Positions 14,890-22,563 of a stretch of 30,965 bases of DNA are shown one piece after another. The stretch lies in contig DBTI01000258.1 in the NCBI GenBank assembly GCA_002306975.1, positions 666-31,630 of the forward strand, read 5' to 3'. The stretch is from Ruminococcaceae bacterium UBA1320. Its GTDB lineage: Bacteria > Bacillota > Clostridia > Oscillospirales > Ethanoligenentaceae. Numbering within the stretch: the first letter of the stretch is position 1; each line of letters begins with the position of its first letter. A program made the position numbers and the translations under genes. Below the pieces are notes generated by a model. It had not been told where the DNA came from. It saw only the letters and a program-made list of their open reading frames with translations, and searched no databases.

Positions 14890-17043
14890 ATGAAAAGAAA
14901 TGCTACGGAGATAGTATCTCAAATGACTTTGGAAGAAAAAGCAAGGCTTTGCTCAGGAAGAGATTTTTGGAATACCGCTGAAATTCAAAGGCTGGGTATA
15001 AAATCTATCATGATGACCGACGGCCCTCATGGATTAAGAAAGCAATCGGGTTTCGCTGATCATCTGGGCATAAACAAGAGTAATCCTGCAACCTGTTTCC
15101 CGACAGGCGCAGCGCTTGCAAGCTCATGGGACAGAAAATTAATTGAAAACGTAGGAAAAACCATAGGCGTGGAGTGCCAGTCGGAAAATGTCGGCATAGT
15201 TTTGGGGCCTGCTGCGAATATAAAACGTTCACCTCTTTGCGGACGCAATTTCGAATATTTATCCGAAGACCCATATTTGACGGGTGAAATGGCCGCACAC
15301 CACATCAAAGGTGTTCAAAGCCAGGGCGTCGGCACATCGATTAAACATTTCGCCGCCAACAATCAGGAATTTCGCCGGATGTATATCAACGCCAAAGTAG
15401 ATGAGCGCACCCTTCATGAGATATATCTTGCAGGTTTTGAAAGCGCAGTTAAACAATCACAGCCGTGGACAGTGATGTGCGCTTACAATAAGCTGAACGG
15501 AACTTACTGCTCTGAAAATAAATATTTATTAAACGATGTTTTAAGAGAGAAATGGGGATTTGACGGAGCCGTCATATCAGACTGGGGAGCGGTAAATGAA
15601 ATAACAGATAGCATCGCGGCAGGTCTTGATCTGGAAATGCCGTCAAGCCATGGGGCAGGAGAAAAAAAGATTGTTGAAGCGGTAGAGAGCGGCAGACTGT
15701 CGGAAGAAGCACTGAATAGAACAGTCGAAAGGCTGCTAAAGGTTATTTTTAAAGCGTTTGACAATCAAAAAGGGAATGTAACCTATGACATTTCGCAGCA
15801 TCACAAGCTGGCGCGGAAAGCAGCGAGTGAATGTGCTGTTTTGCTAAAAAATGAAGGCAATATACTTCCGCTGAAAAAGCGGGGGAAAATTGCCGTAATA
15901 GGTGAATTTGCTGTAAATCCGCGTTATCAGGGCGGTGGAAGTTCCCATATAAACCCTCACAAAATTGATTCTCCGCTTGATGAAATCAAAAAGCTTGCCG
16001 GTGAAAAAGCCGATATTTTATTTGCACAGGGGTATAAGCTTGGTAATGAAGCAGCCCTGATGGATGACAACAGGCTAAGCGATGAGAGCAGCAACCCCAA
16101 TTATAAATTAATTGATGAAGCTGCTAGATTTGCTGAAAGCTCTGATGTCGCAGTGGTATTTGCAGGGCTCCCCGCCAGTTTTGAGTCGGAAGGATATGAC
16201 AGGCAGCATATGAGTATGCCTGACGGACATAATGAGCTGATCAAAGCGATTGCAGAAGTCCAGAAGAACCTTGTCGTTGTATTAAGCAACGGATCACCGG
16301 TGGAAATGCCGTGGATTCAAAACGCCAAGGGGGTGTTGGAGTGTTATCTGGGCGGTGAAGCTGTTGGCGGGGCAATCGCCGATTTGTTATTCGGTGAAGC
16401 CAATCCCTGTGGCAGGCTTGCGGAAACATTCCCGCAAAAGTTAAGTGATACACCGTGCTACCTCTTTTTCCCCGGGGATGAGAAAAATTCCGAGTATTGT
16501 GAAGGCATTTTTGTCGGATACCGCTATTGTGACGCCAAGGGAATAAAACTGCTGTTTCCTTTCGGATATGGCTTAAGCTATACTCAATTCGCATATAGCG
16601 ACATGCGTTGTGATAAGATATCAATTGCTGAGAACGATACAATAAAAGTCAGTGTAAAGGTAAAAAATATCGGTAACGTCGCAGGTAAGGAAGTCGTTCA
16701 GCTCTATATAAGCGACATGGCCGGTTCTGTGTTAAGACCTGTGAAAGAGCTGAAAGGGTTTGAAAAGATAGAATTACAGCCTCATGAAGAGAAAACTGTT
16801 GTGTTTGAGTTGGGAAAAAGGGCCTTTGCATTTTATGATACCGAAATAAGTGATTGGTCGGTTGAAACAGGGTCCTTTGAAATTCTGGTGGGCAGATCAG
16901 CAGAAGAAATATTATTGAGACAGGAAGTCACCGTCCATTCTGCTGAGAAAAAACAGAATTATACCATAAACACGACATTTGGAGAGTTGTTTGAAGACGC
17001 AGAGGCTACCGATAGGGTCAAAGCGTTTTTGAAGGATATTTGA
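14890..17043 (+). CDS. GH3 glycoside hydrolase (beta-glucosidase type)
   Basis: This is a family 3 glycosidase of 717 residues with the three usual parts: an N-terminal TIM barrel, an alpha/beta sandwich and a C-terminal fibronectin-III-like domain. The nucleophile is D231 in V-I-S-D-W-G-A. The acid/base glutamate candidate is E434 in E-S-E-G-Y-D-R. K-H-F-A-A-N-N and S-P-L-C-G-R-N-F-E-Y are substrate-site motifs. The Fn3-like part includes N-I-G-N-V-A-G-K-E-V-V-Q-L-Y. AAGGGGG at 14872-14878 precedes this ATG; an ATG at 14869 in the same frame has no ribosome-binding site, and longer frames overlap the GH20 gene. No signal peptide is visible. Beta-glucosidase is likely, but GH3 also covers xylosidase and N-acetylglucosaminidase. 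Confidence 0.94.
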   Translation: MKRNATEIVSQMTLEEKARLCSGRDFWNTAEIQRLGIKSIMMTDGPHGLRKQSGFADHLGINKSNPATCFPTGAALASSWDRKLIENVGKTIGVECQSENVGIVLGPAANIKRSPLCGRNFEYLSEDPYLTGEMAAHHIKGVQSQGVGTSIKHFAANNQEFRRMYINAKVDERTLHEIYLAGFESAVKQSQPWTVMCAYNKLNGTYCSENKYLLNDVLREKWGFDGAVISDWGAVNEITDSIAAGLDLEMPSSHGAGEKKIVEAVESGRLSEEALNRTVERLLKVIFKAFDNQKGNVTYDISQHHKLARKAASECAVLLKNEGNILPLKKRGKIAVIGEFAVNPRYQGGGSSHINPHKIDSPLDEIKKLAGEKADILFAQGYKLGNEAALMDDNRLSDESSNPNYKLIDEAARFAESSDVAVVFAGLPASFESEGYDRQHMSMPDGHNELIKAIAEVQKNLVVVLSNGSPVEMPWIQNAKGVLECYLGGEAVGGAIADLLFGEANPCGRLAETFPQKLSDTPCYLFFPGDEKNSEYCEGIFVGYRYCDAKGIKLLFPFGYGLSYTQFAYSDMRCDKISIAENDTIKVSVKVKNIGNVAGKEVVQLYISDMAGSVLRPVKELKGFEKIELQPHEEKTVVFELGKRAFAFYDTEISDWSVETGSFEILVGRSAEEILLRQEVTVHSAEKKQNYTINTTFGELFEDAEATDRVKAFLKDI

Positions 17044-17051
17044 ATACAGAC

Positions 17052-17186
17052 ATGGTGGAGATTAACGACGATCAATCTTTTAACAAATTATCTGATCTTC
17101 CCATTCGCTCCATAACGGTTTATTCCGATGGGAATATTGAAGATAAGATTCTGAAGTTGCTTGATGAAATCAATCAAAATCAATAA
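17052..17186 (+). CDS. Small hypothetical ORF, possible gene remnant
   Basis: A 44-codon frame runs from ATG to TAA just after the GH3 stop. The product, ending I-R-S-I-T-V-Y-S-D-G-N-I-E-D-K-I-L-K-L-L, has a credible coding composition but no clear ribosome-binding site. The pattern of a short beta strand and an acidic helix resembles the tail of some site-specific recombinases, so it could be the stub of a lost gene next to the repressor genes. This is a weak inference. Confidence 0.3.
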   Translation: MVEINDDQSFNKLSDLPIRSITVYSDGNIEDKILKLLDEINQNQ

Positions 17187-17204
17187 AGGCTAGTAAATGA
17201 TAAA

Positions 17205-17242
17205 AAGCCCGCCGCTGACGAATAGCCGTCAACAGTGGGCTT
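17205..17242 (-). terminator. Hairpin terminator for the XRE regulator gene
   Basis: AAGCCC at the left end pairs with GGGCTT at the right, and TGACG with CGTCA nearer the loop, giving a stem of about 16 bases with two mismatches. On the minus strand it is followed by TTTTTA (complement of the A-run at 17202-17206), right after the stop of the XRE gene. The rightward side is also T-rich, so it may end transcription in both directions. Confidence 0.7.
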
Positions 17243-17245
17243 CTT

Positions 17246-17491
17246 TCATTTTATTTCCTGCTCCAGATCATCAAATTCTTTTGTGTCAAAAAACTCACCA
17301 AGTGTGATACCCAATACGTCACATAACAGTTTAATCGTGACAATCTTCGGGTTTTGGCTTTTGCCGTACAAAATATTCTTGACTGAAGATGGGGGCACAG
17401 CTGATAAATTTGCAAGCCTATTAATTGTCATATTCCGCTCGTCACAAAGTTGCAGAATACGGTGACGTATTGCCAAAACAGTATTCATCAT
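17246..17491 (-). CDS. XRE family helix-turn-helix regulator
   Basis: This is a small Cro/C1-type DNA-binding protein of about 81 residues. The helix-turn-helix is visible as I-N-R-L-A-N-L-S-A-V-P-P-S-S-V-K-N-I-L, followed by I-V-T-I-K-L-L-C-D-V-L-G-I-T-L-G-E-F-F, typical of single-domain regulators in Clostridia. The frame opens at a TTG (17518), but GGAG shortly before two adjacent ATGs makes 17491 or 17488 the likelier start. It lies downstream of the ribbon-helix-helix gene on the same strand, about 43 bases apart, so they form a pair. These genes interrupt an otherwise metabolic region and are probably accessory; targets are unknown. Confidence 0.85.
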   Translation of the reverse strand: MMNTVLAIRHRILQLCDERNMTINRLANLSAVPPSSVKNILYGKSQNPKIVTIKLLCDVLGITLGEFFDTKEFDDLEQEIK

Positions 17492-17534
17492 ATCATCTCC
17501 GCATCTTCGTTTATTCAAGGATGGCGGGCTTTCT

Positions 17535-17723
17535 TTAGTCTATTTCTTCCTGCTCAATATTGTCCAGCGCATAAGCTATACATTGATTGATGATTTTATT
17601 AAATGAAACGCCTGTTTTCTCACTGAGCTGCGTGATCTTGTCAAAATAATCTGCTTTGATTCGGATAGTCCTATTGATCGTCTGGAGTCTATTATCATCT
17701 TTGTCAATTGCAAATTTTTTCAT
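17535..17723 (-). CDS. Ribbon-helix-helix (Arc/CopG-like) DNA-binding protein
   Basis: This 62-residue protein has the layout of a ribbon-helix-helix dimer: a basic beta strand N-R-T-I-R-I-K-A, helix one D-Y-F-D-K-I-T-Q-L-S-E-K-T-G, then V-S-F-N-K-I-I-N-Q-C-I-A-Y-A-L. Such proteins bind operators as antitoxins, plasmid or phage regulators, or autorepressors. AGAGGTG is seven bases before the ATG. A 9-base inverted repeat just upstream (17751-17785) is a natural autoregulatory site. No toxin-like gene is adjacent; the partner is the XRE gene downstream. Confidence 0.78.
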   Translation of the reverse strand: MKKFAIDKDDNRLQTINRTIRIKADYFDKITQLSEKTGVSFNKIINQCIAYALDNIEQEEID

Positions 17724-17750
17724 TTTACAGTCACCTCTTTGTAATTAGTA

Positions 17751-17785
17751 TTGTACATTTTTCAGAAATCACTTATAATGTACAA
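17751..17785 (-). promoter_or_regulatory. Inverted-repeat operator upstream of the RHH/XRE pair
   Basis: TTGTACATT (17751-17759) is repeated perfectly inverted as AATGTACAA (17777-17785), half-site centres 26 bases apart. It lies 28 bases upstream of the RHH start in an AT-rich promoter-like stretch, as expected for an operator of one of these two small DNA-binding proteins. Confidence 0.55.
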
Positions 17786-18069
17786 AAGTGTAATTATAAA
17801 ATGGCTGCAAAAAGAGAATCAAGGTCATTAATGTGGCTACTTGAATGCTCTTAATAACCTTTTTTTGATTTGCGTATCTTTAACATAGAACGTGCAAGTT
17901 AAGAATATAAAGAAAAAGATATGGTTATATCGGTAAAATCACAAGTATTGTATATAAAATTCAAGTTAGCAAGCTTTATTTTGTTATATATCACAAAATA
18001 ATCATAGAATAATTAGCAATAATTAAGATATGCAAACAGCAAATAAGGCAGTATAATATTAATATGATA

Positions 18070-18083
18070 TGAAAACGGTTTCA
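18070..18083. promoter_or_regulatory. LacI/cre-type operator, copy 1
   Basis: TGAAAACGGTTTCA is a near-palindrome with the central CG of LacI-family operators. It also matches the published CcpA cre consensus TGWAANCGNTNWCA. It lies 115 bases before the lacI-type start and 94 bases, about nine helical turns, from copy 2. Confidence 0.78.
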
Positions 18084-18163
18084 AGAAGTAAGAAATAACG
18101 ATAAAATTGTATAAAATCAGACTGGTAATACAAAGAAAACTGTAATTAATAATCATAAAAATA

Positions 18164-18177
18164 TGAAAACGGTTTCT
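18164..18177. promoter_or_regulatory. LacI/cre-type operator, copy 2
   Basis: TGAAAACGGTTTCT differs from copy 1 only in the last base. It ends about eight bases before the GGAG ribosome-binding site of the regulator gene, so a bound repressor would block either initiation or elongation. Autoregulation of the LacI-type gene is the simplest reading. Confidence 0.78.
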
Positions 18178-18197
18178 CAGAATTGGAGATTGATGTT

Positions 18198-19202
18198 ATG
18201 GTTACGATTAAAGATGTAGCAAGAGAAGCCGGGGTTTCACCCGCTACGGTTTCCAGAGTTATAAACGGCACTGCAAAGGTTGATATTAATAAAAAAAATA
18301 AAGTATTTGAAACGATAAAGCAATTGGAATTCAAGCCCAACGAAGTTGCCAGGTCGCTTATAAAAAAGAGCTCCAAATCCATTGGGTTGATCATTCCCAG
18401 TATAATTAACCCCTACTTTAATCAGATTGCTGAAGATGTAGAAAAAACCGCGAATAAGCACAATTATAAAACGATCTTATGCAACAGTAACGGCGACTTT
18501 AATAAAGAAAAGGCTTATATTGAGAGCTTGCAATTAAGTAATATAGACGGTTTCTTAATAATCAGCGAGAATGAAGAGCTGGAGAAATTTTTAGAATGTG
18601 TAAATGTCCCGGTAGTAGCACTGGATAGATATTTTTTTAAGCCTGAAAACAATGCGTTAAAGTATTCTATCGTGAAAACAGATAACTATCTCGGAGGGCA
18701 AATGGCTGCGCAGCACCTAATAAACTGTGGGTGCAGGCGGATTGCCCACATCAGGGGACCTGAAAATTCAGTGATCGCCACAGAGCGTGTACACGGTTTT
18801 CAAAATGTACTGAACGAAAATCATATGGATTATCTTATTTTAGCTTCATCTTATACATTTGAGGACGGGTTAAGTGCATCATACAGGTTATTGCATGAGC
18901 ATCCGGAGATAGATGGGGTTTTTGCAGGGAACGACCTGATAGGGATATCTCTTATCAAGGCCGCGTATATCGAAAACAGGAAAATACCGGATCAATTACA
19001 GATTGTTGGGTACGATAATATTTTGTTCAGCGAATTAGTTACACCTTCTTTGACTACTATTGCACAGCCAATAAATACAATGGGAGAAACAGCGACAGAA
19101 CTTCTGCTTCCCCAAATAGTAGGAAGCTCTATAAAAAATGAAAAGATTATTTTGCCAATCAAACTGATCGAACGCGAAACAACAAAAAAGAAAACAGAGT
19201 GA
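18198..19202 (+). CDS. LacI family transcriptional regulator
   Basis: This is a sugar-responsive repressor of 334 residues. The N-terminal helix-turn-helix with hinge helix, T-I-K-D-V-A-R-E-A-G-V-S-P-A-T-V-S-R, starts at residue 3, followed by a periplasmic-binding-protein-like effector domain with I-G-L-I-I-P-S-I-I-N-P-Y-F and the late motif I-V-G-Y-D-N-I-L-F-S. A TTG at 18183 opens the frame, but GGAG at 18185-18188 fits the ATG at 18198. The ribokinase gene follows after 14 bases, so this is the RbsR-like regulator of the ribokinase/pyranase/ABC operon. Two operator sites lie upstream and one lies inside the ribokinase gene. Confidence 0.94.
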   Translation: MVTIKDVAREAGVSPATVSRVINGTAKVDINKKNKVFETIKQLEFKPNEVARSLIKKSSKSIGLIIPSIINPYFNQIAEDVEKTANKHNYKTILCNSNGDFNKEKAYIESLQLSNIDGFLIISENEELEKFLECVNVPVVALDRYFFKPENNALKYSIVKTDNYLGGQMAAQHLINCGCRRIAHIRGPENSVIATERVHGFQNVLNENHMDYLILASSYTFEDGLSASYRLLHEHPEIDGVFAGNDLIGISLIKAAYIENRKIPDQLQIVGYDNILFSELVTPSLTTIAQPINTMGETATELLLPQIVGSSIKNEKIILPIKLIERETTKKKTE

Positions 19203-19216
19203 AAGAGGATAGTTTT

Positions 19217-20134
19217 ATGCCGAAAATTTCTGTTGTAGGCAGTATGAATGTAGACATAGCGGTAAAAACAGACAAAATGCCAATCGATGGTGAGACAGTC
19301 ATCGGAAATGACATTAAGATAAACCCAGGAGGAAAAGGCGCCAATCAAGCGATAGCAGCCGCACGGTTAGGCGGTGAGGTGGAGATGTTTGGCTGCATCG
19401 GCCGCGATGATTATGGAGAATTAGTCAGGAAAGTCCTGAAGAGGGAAGGCATTTATTACGATAATGTGAAAACGGTTTCAGACGTTAGTACCGGTGTCGC
19501 TGTTATCGTCGTAACAAAGAATGATAATCGAATAATTACAATTCAGGGCGCTAACGCTTTTACAAATATTGAATATATCAACACGGTAAAAGAGAAGCTG
19601 TTAGCATCTGATCTTGTTTTATTACAGCAGGAGATTCCACCCGAAACCATTGAATATGTAATAAGGCTGTGCAGCAAGGCAAAAATACCTGTAATTTTAA
19701 ATCCTGCTCCTGCAATACCGGTGAAACAGGAGTTAATCGACATGGTACAGTACATAATACCAAACGAACATGAAGCGGCGCCTGTTTTCCAAACAAATGA
19801 GAGCCTTAACGACATTATGCTTCGCTATCCGAACAAACTGATTATCACGCTTGGAAAAAACGGAGCGGCATTCTCTGACGGTGAATCCATTGTGAATGTG
19901 CCTGCAATCGAAGCGAACCCAGTCGATTCAACAGGAGCCGGTGACACGTTTTTGGGCGCATTTGCAAAATCAATCGGTGACGGGGCAAAAATATATGAGG
20001 CAATCGTTTTCGCACAGTATGCAAGCGGGCTGTCGATTGAAAAGTTCGGTGCTCAGGCAGGTATGCCAACCATGCGGGAAATAAATGAAAGGAGGGGATT
20101 AGCCAAGCGTGAAAAAACAAGGAATTCTCAATAG
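19217..20134 (+). CDS. rbsK: Ribokinase (PfkB family)
   Basis: Ribokinase phosphorylates ribose (or a related pentose or nucleoside sugar) at the 5 position in the cytoplasm. The 305 residues carry both PfkB signatures: N-P-G-G-K-G-A-N-Q-A from residue 36 (sugar binding), and D-S-T-G-A-G-D-T-F-L-G-A-F with the catalytic base D243 in the anion hole. The N-terminus V-V-G-S-M-N-V-D is typical of RbsK. A GTG at 19199 overlaps the regulator stop, but AGAGGA at 19204-19209 fits the ATG at 19217. The ribose pyranase gene overlaps its 3' end. Specificity within the PfkB family is supported by that RbsD partner. Confidence 0.92.
   Translation: MPKISVVGSMNVDIAVKTDKMPIDGETVIGNDIKINPGGKGANQAIAAARLGGEVEMFGCIGRDDYGELVRKVLKREGIYYDNVKTVSDVSTGVAVIVVTKNDNRIITIQGANAFTNIEYINTVKEKLLASDLVLLQQEIPPETIEYVIRLCSKAKIPVILNPAPAIPVKQELIDMVQYIIPNEHEAAPVFQTNESLNDIMLRYPNKLIITLGKNGAAFSDGESIVNVPAIEANPVDSTGAGDTFLGAFAKSIGDGAKIYEAIVFAQYASGLSIEKFGAQAGMPTMREINERRGLAKREKTRNSQ
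19467..19480. promoter_or_regulatory. LacI/cre-type operator, copy 3, inside rbsK
   Basis: TGAAAACGGTTTCA is an exact 14-base match to copy 1, about 1.3 kb from copy 2 and within codons for V-K-T-V-S of ribokinase. It could be a remote auxiliary operator for looping, or an intragenic cre roadblock. The amino acids encoded are ordinary for the protein, so chance cannot be excluded. Confidence 0.5.
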
Positions 20135-20504
20135 TGATATCTCCGCTGCTCTTAGTTACATGCGACATATGGATACTTTGACCGTTAGCGACTGTGGATT
20201 ACCGGTGCCTGAAGGTGTCGAGTGTGTCGATGTTTCTATTCGTTTCGGTTTGCCTCATCTTATGGATGTGCTTGATGAATTGTCAAAAGATTATAAGGTA
20301 GAGAAGGTAACGATGTCGGAAGACATAAAAACTGCCAACCCGGAGCTTCTTAAAGAATTACTGTTGCTTTATAAGGGTATTGATCTGCAATTTGTTTCTC
20401 ATTCAGAGTTTAAGAAAAAAACGGGACAATCAAAAGTTATCATTCGAACGGGAGAAGCAACACCATTTGCTAATGTTATACTTGAATCTGCATGCATTTT
20501 TTAG
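20109..20504 (+). CDS. rbsD: D-ribose pyranase
   Basis: RbsD interconverts the pyranose and furanose forms of ribose so that ribokinase can use it. The 131-residue protein has the family layout: G-I-L-N-S-D-I-S-A-A-L-S near the start, H20 and D28 (in S-D-C-G-L-P-V-P) matching key residues of the Escherichia coli enzyme, S-E-D-I-K and the tail R-T-G-E-A-T-P-F-A-N-V-I-L. The GTG start is preceded by AAAGGAGGGG at about 20088-20097 and overlaps rbsK by 26 bases, so the two are coupled. The related fucose mutarotase (FucU) is less likely beside a ribokinase. Confidence 0.92.
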   Translation: MKKQGILNSDISAALSYMRHMDTLTVSDCGLPVPEGVECVDVSIRFGLPHLMDVLDELSKDYKVEKVTMSEDIKTANPELLKELLLLYKGIDLQFVSHSEFKKKTGQSKVIIRTGEATPFANVILESACIF

Positions 20505-20555
20505 CTTTTGTTCTGATTTTGTATTCGTATAAGTTATTTATTAGGAGGAGTATCT

Positions 20556-21653
20556 ATGAAGAAGAGTGCAACAATATTGCTTGCATTAACAACTGCAGCT
20601 GCGTTGATGCTAACCGCATGTTCCGGAAGCTCAAATAGTAGCACTAAAGCTTCAGGCAGCTCGGGCGATACCGGTGAAAAAACTCTGGTGGTTGCTAACT
20701 GGAAAGGTTATGGCTCTGATGCAGATTATGGCGCTCCGGCTTTTGAAAAACTGTATAACTGCAAGGTAGTTCATCAATATTTCACATCTGAAGATGAGAT
20801 GCTTACCATGCTGCAAACAGGCGGAATGGGGAAAATTGATGTTATTCTTCCAAACTCGACATATATTAAAACTGCATATGACGAAGGGCTTATTCAGCCT
20901 ATTGACACCTCAAAATTGACAAACTATAAAAATTTAAACGATACGTGGAAGAACTTCAGTGACGCAAACATAGACGGAAAGACATATGCTGTTCCATGGA
21001 CATGGGGTACAACTTCTCTTGGATATAACCCGGATATTGTAAAAGATAAAATAACCTCATGGTCATCTCTTTGGGATCCGAAATATGCAGGGAAAATAGG
21101 CTTTTTCGATGACTATGAGACGGCCATTATGACTACTGCTCTTTATCTCAAAGAACCGGATCCAATGAAGCCCGACCTTGATAAAGTAAAAGACTCGCTT
21201 TTGCAGCTTAAGAAAAACACAAAGGTTTTGTGGTCAAGTTATGATGATTATCTGAAGCCGTATGCCGCAAACGAAATCGCCATCGGCAACATGTGGACAG
21301 GAACTGCGACACAGCTTACAAAAGCAAAACATTCAGTCGCTTATATTACACCGGATGAAGGAACTATAGGCTGGGGAGACTTTTGGTCTATCGCTAAAAA
21401 CGCGCCTGATTATGACCTTGCTTTAAAATGGGTCGATTTTATGACCGGCGAGCAATTCCAGACTGCATTCGCTACAGGTGATAACGCTCATTGCCCTGTA
21501 AATAATTTAGTCACGGATAAGCTTACGACAGATCAAAAGAAGGACCTTTGGATTTATCCTTCCACACCATCTAAAATTTATATTGAGCAGGCTCTTGATA
21601 CTCAAACACGTCAAGCTTGGCTCAACGTTTGGAATACTATAAAAGCATCGTAG
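20556..21653 (+). CDS. ABC transporter substrate-binding lipoprotein (PotD-like)
   Basis: This is an extracellular binding protein of the spermidine/putrescine-type (PotD/PotF) class, 365 residues, attached to the membrane by the lipobox L-T-A-C (Cys 22) and a Ser/Gly/Lys linker. Family features are V-A-N-W-K-G-Y near the start, the hinge P-W-T-W-G-T-T-S-L-G-Y-N, and acidic residues in F-F-D-D-Y-E-T-A and G-W-G-D-F-W at places where PotD binds polyamine amino groups. AGGAGGAG at 20543-20550 precedes the ATG. It starts 51 bases after rbsD and is followed by two permeases and an ATPase. The ligand could be a polyamine, or, given rbsK and rbsD, a pentose or a cationic sugar derivative. Confidence 0.92.
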   Translation: MKKSATILLALTTAAALMLTACSGSSNSSTKASGSSGDTGEKTLVVANWKGYGSDADYGAPAFEKLYNCKVVHQYFTSEDEMLTMLQTGGMGKIDVILPNSTYIKTAYDEGLIQPIDTSKLTNYKNLNDTWKNFSDANIDGKTYAVPWTWGTTSLGYNPDIVKDKITSWSSLWDPKYAGKIGFFDDYETAIMTTALYLKEPDPMKPDLDKVKDSLLQLKKNTKVLWSSYDDYLKPYAANEIAIGNMWTGTATQLTKAKHSVAYITPDEGTIGWGDFWSIAKNAPDYDLALKWVDFMTGEQFQTAFATGDNAHCPVNNLVTDKLTTDQKKDLWIYPSTPSKIYIEQALDTQTRQAWLNVWNTIKAS

Positions 21654-21684
21654 TTCTATCTTTCAAAGAAGTGGGGGGTATTTA

Positions 21685-22560
21685 ATGCCGAACAGCGACA
21701 AGAAAATCACGAGGGGCAGCCTTTTAGTTGCCCCTTCCTCTCTGTTACTGTTATGCTTTTCGGTGATACCTTTGTTCATGTTGATATTTTTTAGTTTTAT
21801 CAACGGCAACATAGGACCCGATGGAAGTATAGCCGGTTACACAACAAATAACTTTACTATGATTTTTTCCGATTCCACTTTTACCAAGTTAATGTTTAAA
21901 TCACTCGGAATCGGTATTGTTGTCACACTTATCTGTGTTATAATCGCATACCCCGCAGCATGGGGTATTGCAAAGATAGCAAAGGCTAAAAATCACAATT
22001 TACTTATCATGCTGGTTATCATTCCTTTTTTCACAAGCCAGATTTTGCTGATCTATTCGATTATGGTAATCCTTCAGGCAAAGGGGCTGTTGATGTCTCT
22101 GCTGGGCTTTTTAAAGCTTGCAGATCCGGCGACGTCAATTCTTTACTCCAACGTAGCAGTCATTATTGTTCTTATCTATGAATATCTACCTTATATGATC
22201 CTTTGCATCTATAACTCTATTGAGAAAATCGACGACAATCTTATTTATGCTTCGCATTCGCTTGGCGCAGGCTGGTTCAAAACATTTGTCAATGTTGTTT
22301 TCCCTATGAGCATGCCCGGCTTGCTGTCGGGAATTATGCTGGTATTGGTGCCTGTAACAGGGAGCTTCGTTGAACCCGGACTTGTGGGCGGCTCAAACGG
22401 CATGATGGTTGGTTCACTGATCAACTCTCAATTCTCTACCGTACTCAATATGGGATATGGCGCTGCGATTTCATTTGTCTTCCTTATTATAATCAGCATT
22501 ATTATGGGTATTGTGCGTGTTCTTATGTCTCGTGCGAATCGTTCAATTGGGGGTGCCTGA
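21685..22560 (+). CDS. ABC transporter permease (PotB-like)
   Basis: This is a membrane subunit of the PotD-like importer, 291 residues with about six helices (for example S-L-L-L-L-C-F-S-V-I-P-L-F-M-L-I-F-F near the N-terminus). The ATPase-docking loop is the variant A-S-H-S-L-G-A-G-W-F-K-T-F ending in F-P-M-S-M-P-G, around residues 189-212, as in PotB-type proteins. GTGGGGGG at 21671-21678 precedes the ATG. The next permease gene starts four bases after its stop, so the two are translated together. Confidence 0.93.
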   Translation: MPNSDKKITRGSLLVAPSSLLLLCFSVIPLFMLIFFSFINGNIGPDGSIAGYTTNNFTMIFSDSTFTKLMFKSLGIGIVVTLICVIIAYPAAWGIAKIAKAKNHNLLIMLVIIPFFTSQILLIYSIMVILQAKGLLMSLLGFLKLADPATSILYSNVAVIIVLIYEYLPYMILCIYNSIEKIDDNLIYASHSLGAGWFKTFVNVVFPMSMPGLLSGIMLVLVPVTGSFVEPGLVGGSNGMMVGSLINSQFSTVLNMGYGAAISFVFLIIISIIMGIVRVLMSRANRSIGGA

Positions 22561-22563
22561 TAG

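Larger units (their letters stand above)
17724..18197. other. 474-base AT-rich gap between divergent regulators
   Basis: No gene is evident. The left end holds the inverted-repeat operator at 17751-17785. The right end holds two LacI/cre-type sites at 18070-18083 and 18164-18177. The middle (about 17800-18060) is strongly AT-rich and I see no further structure there; promoters for both directions must lie in this gap, but I could not assign hexamers with confidence. Confidence 0.6.

Noticed and set aside
16241..16642. Leftward 133-codon ORF inside the GH3 gene
   Set aside because: It is antisense to a well-supported GH3 coding region, with a His/Arg-rich composition typical of a shadow frame.
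17535..17723. Type II toxin-antitoxin system
   Set aside because: The RHH protein is antitoxin-like in fold, but the adjacent gene is an XRE regulator and no toxin family (RelE, MazF, PIN, HicA) is visible.
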